Shown: one piece after another, positions 1 through 12,200 of the stretch
Layout: each line of letters starts with the position of its first letter
Position numbering within the stretch: the first letter of the stretch is position 1
Assembly (NCBI GenBank): GCA_020796225.1
Contig: CM036754.1
Coordinates: 22,200,867 to 22,264,866 of the forward strand
DNA: 64,000 nt
Reading direction: 5' to 3'
From: Arion vulgaris
Taxonomy: Eukaryota > Mollusca > Gastropoda > Stylommatophora > Arionidae
Position numbers and translations under genes: made by a program
The notes under the pieces: model-generated
Database searches by the model: none
The model's input: the letters and a program-made list of their open reading frames with translations, nothing else
What the model was told of the DNA's origin: nothing

Positions 1-73
1 ACGGTATGTAGTCTAGCGATGCATGCTCCAAGTTTGACAAAATCATGATTATGTTTCTTGTGTCTACATCCAG

Positions 74-240
74 GACGAAGGAAAAGTTGTTTATGGTGAT
101 ATTGAGCCTAGCTTGAACGTCGTAGAAGTGACCCAAGAAGCAAGGTCAGAACTTGATAAGATCGAGAACAGAATCGGAGACTATATTTGCCAGCTCTGCA
201 AGGAATTTTATGATGATGCATTTCAGCTGGCGCAACACAG
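74..240 (+). CDS. INSM-like exon with first (C2HC) zinc finger
   Basis: Acceptor catccag ends at 73 and donor AG/gtttga follows 240. The 167-nt exon reads 55 codons plus two bases from GAC at 74. It covers the acidic [11 protein letters not shown] region, the [14 protein letters not shown] lead-in and the first finger, whose last Cys falls in the next exon. Exon boundary at the Arg codon (AG/G) is phase 2. Confidence 0.87.
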
Positions 241-3200
241 GTTTGATGTCTTTTTGTTTTCAATATAATCTTCTACCTCAGTATAACCACCACCATCATC
301 ATTACTGTAATAATTACAACCAGTCTCGTTACTGTCGTTACTGTAATACCAGTCTCGTTACTGTCGTTACTGTAATACCAGTCTCGTTACTGTCGTTACT
401 GTAATACCAGTCTCGTTACTGTCGTTACTGTAATACCAGTCTCGTTACTGTCGTTACTGTAATACCAGTCTCGTTACTGTCGTTACTGTAATACCAGTCT
501 CGTTACTGTCGTTACTGTAATACCACATTTTAGGGCAGTGTAGGACAGGTGGTACATGTACATGTGGAATTTAATGGCAGCATGGCTACTGACATGGTCT
601 CGAAACTGTTCAGTTTTGAATTTTTCGTTATGCCCCGGACAGAAAAAACCTCAATGACATTACTGTGGGTTGAACCGGGTCTTCCGCATGACAGCCGCGC
701 TCTAATTCCTTCCGTCAGACGCTCCACACCAGTGTAAACATTATTATAAAGTCGTCAATTGAATTGACCCCACCCCCACTTCAGAAACGTGATCATTCAT
801 TAATCCTCTCCGCTGCTTGTGGAGCATAGGGCCTCAACAGTTGTTCGCCACTCTTCTCGGTCTCTGGCTGTTCTTTTTATGGTCTCCCAGGTCAATTGAG
901 CACTCTTCAGCTCCTCAATAAGACCTCGTCTCCAAGTCTGCTTAGGGCGTCCTCTTTTCGTTTTCCCTGCGGGTTTCACTCGAGCACCTGTCTAGTGACA
1001 CTCGACTGTGTCTTCCGCAAGGTATGGCCTATCCATCGCCATCTTCTCCTCTTGACCTGTGTCATCATAGGTTCCTGCCCTGTTCTTATCCACAGATCCA
1101 TGTTTGTAACTCTATCATACCATCTCAATCTGAGAATAGAAACTTGATAGGGTGAGAAAAAAAAAACCTTCGCTAAAAAATCATTCAAAAGCGCTATATT
1201 AGGCGTCATAGCTGCGGAGATTCATAGAACGGAGAAAACCCACTTAATTCTTCATCATCATCCTGTGTAGTAGGTGTATCATTATGGTCAGTGTTCTAGA
1301 ATATCTCAGAACCTGCATATGCTTATATCCATGTATTGTCGACATTTGCCTTCAACCAATCTTGAAATAATTACTCCACCCATCTAGTGCCGGTACACAA
1401 GGAAACAAAGAATAGTACCTTTGCAACCTACAATGCATGTCGTAAGAGGCGACTGATGTAGGCCCTAAGAATGCTACCCTAGTAAATAAAAAGCATCGCA
1501 TAAATCGTATGTGCTGGCCTACTTGTAGGCCCATAACTGCATAACTGGCATAACTGCAGTACACTCGCACTAGGCTCAGATCCCAACAAATCACACAGAA
1601 TGGTTGAAAAGTGGTCGATATGGAGCCTCGTAGTAAGAAGAAGAATAAATGATGACTCTGATTTCCACGTGTAGACAGACATAGAAAATCTTATGTAAGT
1701 GATGTCATGTAAGTGATGTGATGTAAGTGATTGTATGTAAGTGATGTGATGTAAGTGATGTGATGTAAGTGATGTGATGTAAGTGATGTGATGAAAGTGA
1801 TGTGATGTAAATGATGTGATGTAAGTGATGTCATGTAAGTGATGTGATGTAAATGATGTGATGAAAGTGATGTGATGTAAGTGGTGTGATGTAAGTGATG
1901 TGATGTAAGTGATGTGATGTAAGTGATGTTATGTAAGTGATGTGATGTAAGTGATGTGATGTAAGTGATGTTATGTAAGTGATGTCATGTAAGCTTTGTT
2001 TGTTTCTTATGTAGGGGATGAAAGCCTCTTCAAACCGAGGCATGCCCCTTTCAATCTTCTTCTTCTTCGAACGTTCCATATCGACCACTCGTTAACCACT
2101 TTGTTTGATTTGTATGTGATCTGAGCCTAAAAGCCATTGTACGTTGTGCCAGTTATGCGCCTACAAGTAGACCTTTCAATCTAAGGACGAGTATTTGATT
2201 GCTTATATCTGAGCGCGTAAGCCAACAATCATGAATGAGAAATAAGAATGAACTCCTTTCGGAGAATCCTTTAATTACCATTATGATGTGTGTTAAGCTG
2301 GAAGAAACCAAGCTTCTATATGGATTGCTTTATCGGATTCAGGTTTAATTTAAGCAGATTGTCATGAGAAATGTATGAGGCTGTAAACGCTACCTTTCTA
2401 TGAGGCACTACCTTGTATGAGACACTACCTTGTATGAGTCACTACCTTGTATGAGGCACTACCTTGTATGAGTCACTACCTTGTATGAGACACTACCTTG
2501 TATGAGGCACTACCTTGTATGAGGCACTACCTTGTATGAGACACTACCTTGTATGAGACACTACCTTGTATGAGGCGCTACCTTGTATGAGAGCACCCTT
2601 GTATGAGCACTACCTTCTATGAGCACTACCTTGTATGAGGCGCTACCTTGTATGAGGCGCTACCTTGTATGAGGCTACCTTGTATGAGACACTACCGTTG
2701 AGTCACTACCTTAGTGAGTACACTACCTTGTATGAGTCACTACCTTGTATGAGTCACTACCTTGTATGAGATGCCTACCTTGTATGAGGAGCTACCTTGT
2801 ATGAGACACTACCTTGTATGAGTCACTACCTTGTATGAGGCACTACCTTGTATGAGGCACTACCTTGTATGAGGCACTACCTTGTATGAGGCACTACCTT
2901 GTATGAGGCACTACCTTGTATGAGTCACTACCTTGTATGAGACACTACCTTGTATGAGACACTACCTTGTATGAGACACTACCTTGTATGAGACACTACC
3001 TTGTATGAGTCACTACCTTGTATGAGACACTACCTTCTATGAGTCACTACCTTGTATGAGACACTACCTTGTATGAGTCACTACCTTGTATGAGACACTA
3101 CCTTGTATGAGTCACTACCTTGTATGAGACACTACCTTGTATGAGTCACTACCTTGTATGAGTCACTACCTTGTATGAGTCACTACCTTGTATGAGTCAC

Positions 3201-6200
3201 TACCTTTCTATGAGGCGCTACCTTGTATGAGGCGCTACCTTGTATGAGGAGCTACCTTGTATGAGGCGCTACCTTGTATGAGGCGCTACCTTGTATGAGA
3301 CACTACCTTTATGAGGCCTACCTTGTATGAGTCACTACCTTGTATGAGACACTACCTTGTTGAGCACTACCTTGTATGAGACACTACCTTGTATGAGTCA
3401 CTACCTTGTATGAGACACTACCTTGTATGAGACACTACCTTCGAGGGCGCTACCTTGTATGAGGAGCTACCTTGTATGAGGCGCTACCTTGTATGAGGCA
3501 CTACCTTGTATGAGTCACTACCTTGTATGAGACACTACCTGTGAGTCACTACCTTGTATGAGACACACCTGTATGAGAGCTACCTTGTGAGACCACCTAC
3601 CTTGTATGAGTCACTACCTTGTATGAGGCACTACCTTGTATGAGTCACTACCTTGTATGAGGAGCTACCTTGTATGAGGCGCTACCTTGTATGAGTCACT
3701 ACCTTGTATGAGGCATTACCTTCTATGAGACACTACCCTGTATGAGACACTACCTTGTATGAGGAGCTACCTTGTATGAGGAGCTACCTTGAGAGATGAG
3801 AAACAACCTTTACATCGTACACTAAAACTCGCTTCAATTGTCTCTTTTCAACCTGGCGCTGGAAGGTAAAACAGAGATACGGAATAGATATACAGATATA
3901 AAAGAAGAGGAAGACCACGGAGAAGATGGATTCAGGATGATACTGATGGGTTGAGCATGACAGATGCAGAAGCAGGACATCTAGCCTATGAGAGAGAGAA
4001 ATTCCAAAGGACCGTTAAGGTGTCAAAGTTCTGCTCAGGACATGTTATTTGATGATGATGATGATGATGATTATACAGACATACATACAAACATACAGAC
4101 AGACACAAAACCACTGTCTTGGTGGGTAACACTTATAGTTCGAGAGAATCGGTCTCATGCCCAAGCCATATTGTTCATTAGAGATAGTAACGAGTATTTT
4201 TTGCGAAGGTAACTAATTATTATCTTACTACAGTGTAATTGAAATGACATAACTTCTTTCTGACTTTATCTATGTGCTTGTGATAATAAATACAATAGTG
4301 CAAAGCGTACACGCATCCGCTTGATTATATCTGTTGCAACAAGGTAATGGCATGAGCAGAAACACAGTAAGCAAACACTAGTTATTATTAGTATATTATT
4401 CTTGCCTCGAATCAGAAGACAGTGCGACTCACAAATCTCAAACACGTGCCAACTTGGCCTTTCACATCTGCGCCTCCTTTTTAGCCTTGTCATTAAGTTT
4501 GCCAAATTTCATCAGTTTATCAGAATAAATCGAATACTTTACATTGGATCGCTCAATACATCGATCAGAAACAGCATGCGATTATTTGTGTAACACTATT
4601 TGTAGTGTTTAAGTTTATTTCTGTAGTCTACATACACATTCTACGTTATATTCGTGTACTGTATACCATTAATTAGGAGCAGAATAACTCAAGCAAAAGC
4701 AACATTTATGAAAATAGAAAACACACTATGCGTTAATTCACTACCAATGACACTGCGAAAACGAATATTCCAGTGATATATTGATCCAATAGACCTAACA
4801 GATTGCAATAACTGGAGAGGAATCACGTTGCTTTCAATCCCAAGAAGATATTCTGCAAAATTGTCATAATGCGATACAAGAAGCAGTAGACAAGTGTCTA
4901 CGAATGGAGCAAGCAGGATTTAGGAAAGGAAGAGGAACAAATGAACATATATTTACCCTGCGTAACATTTTAGAACAATGTAGCCAGTGGCAAAGGACTA
5001 TATATATCAACTTCATAGATTTTGAAAAGGCATTCGACAGCGTCCACAGGGGACAGCCTATGGAAGATACTGAGACAATACGGCGTACCGCAGAAGCTTG
5101 TCAACATCATATCCCTCTTCTATAAAGATTTCTCCTGCAACCTAAAGAATTTCAACAAAACATTCCCAGTAAAATCTGGTGTAAGACAGGGATGCGTAAT
5201 GTCCTCTCTTTTGTTTAGTATTACAATTGACTGGGTGCTAAAAATGCCATAAAACAACAAGCACCAAGAGGAATAAGATGGACCCCTTTCGAGATGCTTG
5301 AGGACCTGGACTTTGCAGACGATATAGCCCTGGTGTCACACAAATATGAACATATACAAGAGAAAAGTACAATACTTCACGGCACGGCAAAGACAGTAGG
5401 CCTCAAAACAAACACAGGAAAAACAAAAATTATGACAAACAGTGAAATCCAACAACCAGTAATGTTAGAAAATGAAACACTGGAAAGGGTTGAGCAGTTT
5501 ACATATCTTGGTAGCGTACTGACACTAAATGGTGGCACAGAGGAAGATATAAAATCACGTCTAAGTAAGGCCAGAACCCTTTTGCCAGAATGAAACCAGT
5601 ATGGAAGTCCAAAATCTACAATAGGACCACAAAGCTTAAACTCTATAAAGCATTGTTTTGCCAGTTTTGCTCTACGGATCGGGTGTTGGAGGATGACCAA
5701 AGGAGATACTAGCAGGCTGTCAGTTTTCCACCACTCTTGTCTTCGCAGAATCTTGGGAATCTTTTGGCCAGTAAAATATCCAATAACCAACTACTCCAAG
5801 ACACAAGACAAGAGGCAATGAATGACATACTCAAAAGAGAAGATGAAATGGCTCGGACATGTTATGAGAATGAGACAAGAAATGCCTGCAAGGATAGCCC
5901 TCACTTGACACCAGAGGAAAAGAAGAAAGGCAGACCACGGACAACATGGAGGCGCATGATGGAAGAGGAACTGGACACCGCATCTCTGACGTGGGGCTCT
6001 GCGCTGAAGGTTGCACGGGACAGGAGAGCATGGAAAGTCCTTTCTGAAGCCCCATGTGTCACTAGGCATGACAGGATTAAGTAAGTAAGTAAGTAATATT
6101 GATCCAATACTTCTGTATGGCAGCGAATCATGGACAATGAATAAACAATCAATACGATAATTTGAAGCTACAGGGGTGTGGTTTAACAGAAGAATGCTGA

Positions 6201-9200
6201 AAATTCCATGGACAGCGAAGAAAACAAATGGGGAGGTTTTAAATCAACCCTGCACACAAAGAAACAATATCAAAAGAATAAGAATCAGACAATCAAGGTT
6301 CTTCGGGTATATAATGTGAAGAGGAGGTTTAGAACATTTGGTGACAGCACGTAAAATTCAGGGATGGAGAGATCGTGGACGACAGAGGGAGAAGATGCTG
6401 GATGGCCTGACATCATGGTGCGACACAAGATCGTCGTCAGAACTGATTACATGTATCAAGCAGAGAGAGTTGTGGAGAAACATGATCGTCTAAGTCTGGA
6501 ACTTGATTGATTGATGTCATTAATATTTTACCTATTAGTCTACATATACATTCTACACCAGTTCTGTAATATATATCACTAAGTTCAAGCTACCAATCTA
6601 CATACACATTCTACACCAGTTCTGTAATATATATCACTAAGTTCAAGCTACCAATCTACATAAACATTCTACACCAGTTCTGTACCGTATATCATTAATT
6701 TCAAGATACCCGTCTTCATACAACTTCTATTCTAGATTCCTGAAATGTATATCATTAATGTATATTCAACCTTCATACAAATTGTAATTCCTAGAGTTCT
6801 GTACCGCAACAGTTATCAGTGTGTGTTGCTTCAGGAAAATGTATTTATAAAGACTTAGGTTTGCTCAAGTGGTAAATTAATAGTTTAATATTATCCATGA
6901 TGTTTCAGGGTTTTATGTTTAATCATGTTTTACTTCTTGCAATATACAGATTCATGCAAGCTATATAAGATCTCTTTCTCTCTCTCTCTCTCTCTTTCTC
7001 TCTCTATCTATCTGTCTTTCAACGTCGGTTGGAGTGCCGAAAGCGAAGCCGATAGCACACTTCGCTAGTAACCACGATCCATGTTAATTCATGAGTTCTA
7101 AGCCAAGTTAGGCTCAACATTTTTCCGATCGTACCTGTTCTCACGCCCGTGTGTTGCCGGGGCCCGCAAGGGAAGCAAAGAATTGCAACACTGCGCCCTA
7201 CAAGGCACGTCGTAAGAGGTGACTAGGAGGGTTGGGAGTTGGGCTGGCTACCTCACCCTGTAGAAAAATAAGCCAAAAAAAATTCAACAAACATGGATAG
7301 TACAACAATATGGAATAACTCAACTCAACCATCCGAACCAGGGGGAAAGGGCCCCCCAAAAGGGGGCAAATGACGTATCACCGGGAAAGCCTCAAGGATC
7401 CGGGGATGCCGACTAGCATTCTTTCCTGTCGGAAAATAGCCAGAATTGGTTGCTGGAACGTGAGAACGTTGCTGGAGCAGGAAAAAAGGTCCAGCTCGCG
7501 ACAGAGATGAAAAACTACAAGATAGACATTCTGGGGGTCTCGGAGACAAGATGGAAAGGAATAGACAAAATTAAACTACACACAGGCGAAATAATGCTGT
7601 CCTCAGGGCAAAAAAGAAGAAGAGAGCACACACCATAGTAAAGGAGTTGCCCTCATGCTGTCCAGAGAAGCACAAAAAGCATTAATAGAATTGGAAACAA
7701 TCGGGCCCAGAATAATAACAGCAACATTTAGAATTAACAAAAAGAAAATTAACCTAAAGGTCATCCAATGCTACGCTCCAACTAACGATCGGGAACAAGT
7801 AGCTAAAGAGAGGTTTTATACCAAAGTACAAAGTATTATGGACAGGAAGAGAAAAAAGGATATTATAATTTTGATTGGGGACTTAAATGCAAAGATAGGA
7901 GACGACAATAGCAGTTTCGAAGAGACCATTGGAAATCATGGGCTGGGTAGAATGAATGAGAATGGGGAAATGTTCGCAAATTTGTGTGCCTCAAACCAGT
8001 TAATCATAGGCGGCAGCATATTTCAGCATAAGAGAGTACACAAGGCCACATGAATATCACCAGACCACATAACAGCTAACCAGATAGACCACATATGTAT
8101 TGAAAAGAAATTTAGAACATCATTACAAGACGTTAAAGTGTGCAGAGGTGCAGACGTGGCATCGGATCACCACCTCCTGTTAAGTAAATCAGGCTGAAAC
8201 TTAAAAGATATTCAACAAACCCAAATTATAGAAAGCAGTTCAAAGTAGAAGAGCTTAGGAACCAGGAAGTAAGAGACAGATTTGCAGTAGCAGTATCAAA
8301 CAAGTACCAAGCATTGGAACAGCTGGTAGACGATATGAATATTGAGGAACATTGGCAACAGATAAAAAATATATGGAAGGATACATGCTCAGAGGTTTTG
8401 GGAGATAAGGAGCGGAAAAACAAAGATTGGATAACAACAGATACCCTTAGTCTGATCAAAGAAAGAAAAAGCAGGAAAGCGGATCTAAACAGATGCAAAA
8501 CTAGAGGTGCTAAAGCTAAAGCCCACAAGGTATATGGGGAAGCCAACAAAAAGGTTAAACAAAATATAAGAAGGGATAAAATAAAATATATAGAGGAGTT
8601 GGCAGGAGAAGCAGAAGAAGCAGCAGAAAAGGAAATATGAGGGACCTGTATAACATCACAAGGAAGTTAACAGGAAAATACAAACAATCAAGTGGCCTTA
8701 TAAAGACAAGAGAGGCAAAGTAATTAGCAACACTAAAGAACAAATGGAGAGATGGAAAGAACATTTTGAAGAACTGCATTATATGCCAAAACCGCAGGTC
8801 CCACCTGAAATAGAGCCAGCTGAAGAGGAGCTACAAATTAATTGTGAAAGACCAAGTAAAGAAGAAATAATGAAGGCCATAGAAAATTTAAAGGATATGA
8901 AAGCAGCAGGGCCAGACAACATTCCAGCAGAGGCCATTAAGGCAGATAAAGATACCTCAACAGAGCTACTATACAAATTACTAGGGAAGATATGGGAGAG
9001 AGAAGAGATACCAGTAGAGTGGAAAGAAGGTCACTTGGTAAAACTGCCAAAGAAAGGAGACATGCAAGAATGTACGAACTATAGAGGGATAATGCTACTA
9101 TCAGTACCAGGCAAAGTATTAAACAGGATTATACTCGATAGACTTAAAGAGGCCATAGATAAACAACTGAGAGAAGAACAAGCAGGGTTCCGTGGGAATA

Positions 9201-12200
9201 GATCCTGCACAGACCAGATAGCTACACTGCGCATTATAGTGGAGCAAAGCTTGGAGTGGAACTCGCCACTATACATAGGTTTTGTGGATTATGAAACGGC
9301 GTTTGATAGTCTGGATAGGGAATCATTGTGGAAACTATTAATACACTATTGAGTTCCACCCAAGATTGCAAACCTAATAAAGAAAACGTATGAAGGAATG
9401 AAATGCAGAGTCATACACGAGGGCCAACTGACGGAATCCTTTGAGATAAGAACAGGGGTGAGGCAGGGATGCTTGTTATCACCATTCCTGTTCTAGCTGG
9501 CCATAGATTGGATCATGAAATCAACAACGGATAACAGAGGGGGGAATACAATGGACACTGGTGAAACAACTGGAGGACCTGGATTTTGCAGACGATCTGG
9601 CTTTGCTGTCTCACAACCACGCACAGATTAAAGACAAAATGAATAACCTAAATAATAAGTCTCAGCAACTAGGTTTGAAAATACACAGAGGGAAGACCAA
9701 GGTCATGAGAATAAATGCTGCAAATGTAAACCAGATTATGCTGGAGGAAACAGCACTGCAGGATGTAGAATCATACACATACCTTGGAAGCAACATAGAC
9801 ACAGAAGGAGGAACAAACAAAGATGTTAAGATAAGAATACAAAAGCAAGAGGGAACTTTATTGCATTGAGTAAGATATGGAAGGCAAGGAGATCAAAACA
9901 AACACAAAATTGAGAATTTTCCAGTCAAATGTGAAGTCAGTGCTGTTCTATGGCTCGGAAACATGGAAGACCACAAAGGAAACTATCAGAAATTTGCAGA
10001 CCTTCGTAAATGGATGTTTACGTAGGATAGAAGGATTGAGATGGTATGATAAGATTACAAACGAGGAACTCAGGAGAGAACAAAGCAGATACCAGTGGAG
10101 AGAGAGCTCAGGAAGAGACGCTGGCGATGGATAGGACATACATTGAGAAGACCGACCGGAAGCATCGCAAGACAGGCATTGTTTTGGAACCCGCAGGGAA
10201 AGAGGAGTAGAGGAAGGCCTAGGCAGACCTGGAGAAGAGAGCTGGAGGCGGATATAAAGAGGATAGGCAAAACATGGAAAGAATTGGAAGGGATGGCAAG
10301 AGAGAGGAAGAGATGGAAGAAGTTTGTTGAAGACCTGTGCTCCGATGGGAGTTGAAAGGTGATGATGATGATGACTTGTTCTCAGGTCAACAACGCCTCA
10401 ATTAGACACCAGGAAAAGAACTGGGAAATAAAGGTGGCTCTCAGGTCAGCCCAGCCTCAATTGGTCACCAGGAAAGCAATGGGAAGTAAAGGTGGTCGAC
10501 GTGATATTGACCACATCACCCATCGTGTTCCGACGGTCAATAATACACAATATACCTCGAAGTATGAAAACACGTTCCTTTACTTAATGTATTTAATAAA
10601 AAATATAAACCTGGTTGTTTTTTTCCTTGATTTAAAAAAAAAATATATGTGTCTCTCGTTCAAGACTACAATAATTACGCAATTTATGTCCATTAATTTC
10701 GACTGTATGGTTACATTGTAATTGTCTATGCTTAATTAACATACAATTTTAAAATTCCTGTTTTCAGGTGTACCGGATTGTGTATGTTGAGTACAGATGT
10801 CCTGATTGTGAGAAAATGTTCAACTGTCCGGCCAATCTTGCTAGTCATAGACGCTGGCACAAACCTCGAGACAATGAAAAACTAAAGGCCGATACTAAAC
10901 ATGGTAATCTATTAGCTGTAGAAAGTACACATATCAATGAAGACATACAAACAAGAAAACATGTTTCTCCGTTCATAATGCCAATAAAAGTACTCTACGG
11001 GAAATAATGATGTCGTTTCAAGGGATATAACTGAATCTAAACAACCATTATCAGAAAATAACACTTATTCTGGGGAAAATGCATTTACATATCACGAGAT
11101 ACATAGAAGTGACTACAGCGAGGACTTTTCGAAGTTTTCTCGCTTCAACTCTTTAAATGAAAGCAGTTCACAAGATCAAGAAAAGAACATCTCTGGTCTG
11201 GCCATCCCAACGCAGTTGCGTAAATTATCATCTAATACAGATCAAGAAATATCATCTGAATCGATAGTTCCTTGCACAACATCATCAGAGCAAGACTCTA
11301 ATCTAAGACCTAATTCAGTAATCGCTCCTAATTCATTACATCTAAAATCAAATAGTTTTACCAGTAGCTTGACTTCTGAAGAAAGGTCACTGGTTATGCA
11401 AGTTATCAACTCCCACAACTATCAGCATGAGACTCAATCCGTGCCTTCAACTACAGTAGGTATGCCACCGCTCATTTCCGATAATCATTGCACTATTACA
11501 AACACTAGCAGCACCAACGTTAACTATACCAGCAGTACTTCTTATAATGAAACTGGGACCAACAATAATGACTCCAGCAGGACAAGCAGTGCCATCAAAA
11601 GATCAAGTCCACAGACCGTACAAAGTGTAAACTCTCCTACTCTCTCATCGCTTCATTTGCCCGAAGATCTGACCGAAACTATTAATATAAAGAAAACAAC
11701 GCAATCTATACGTCAGGAACAACGCTGGAATGAATGTTCTTTTTGTGGGAAAAGGTTCCAGAGAGAATCATACCTTCGTAAACATATAACGTTTCAACAT
11801 AGCAAACACAAATTTGGAAGTATGATTACGAAGAGATCCAATAGTGACAATAAATCAGCATACATATGTTCAATATTTGATCTCAACACGTCCAGCTATG
11901 ATGACAACGGAATAAACACAAACACAAGTTGTGGTGAGTGTGGTAAAGCTTTCACCAACGAATCAGCAAGAATAAAACATGAGACCACTGCTCACAGACA
12001 TATAGGTAATCTTGTTTGCAGTCGGTGCGGTCTGAACTTCAGCAGCAAGACAATGTTAGACAAGCATGAAAGATCGGCTCATACTGTAGACATTTATACA
12101 TGCAAGTACTGTCCCAGTACCTTTCACAGTTCTCCTGGTCTCACCAGGCACATTAACAAATATCATCCAACTGAAAATACAAGAGTTATCCTTCTACAGA

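Noticed and set aside
1693..1991. Repeated GTAAGT motifs as a cluster of splice donors
   Set aside because: They are part of the 14-bp repeat unit; nothing else suggests exons.
2395..3791. CRISPR-like array
   Set aside because: Units are contiguous 17-bp repeats with no unique spacers, in an animal genome.
5791..6069. Minus-strand frames across the LINE
   Set aside because: Shadows of the plus-strand reverse-transcriptase reading frame.
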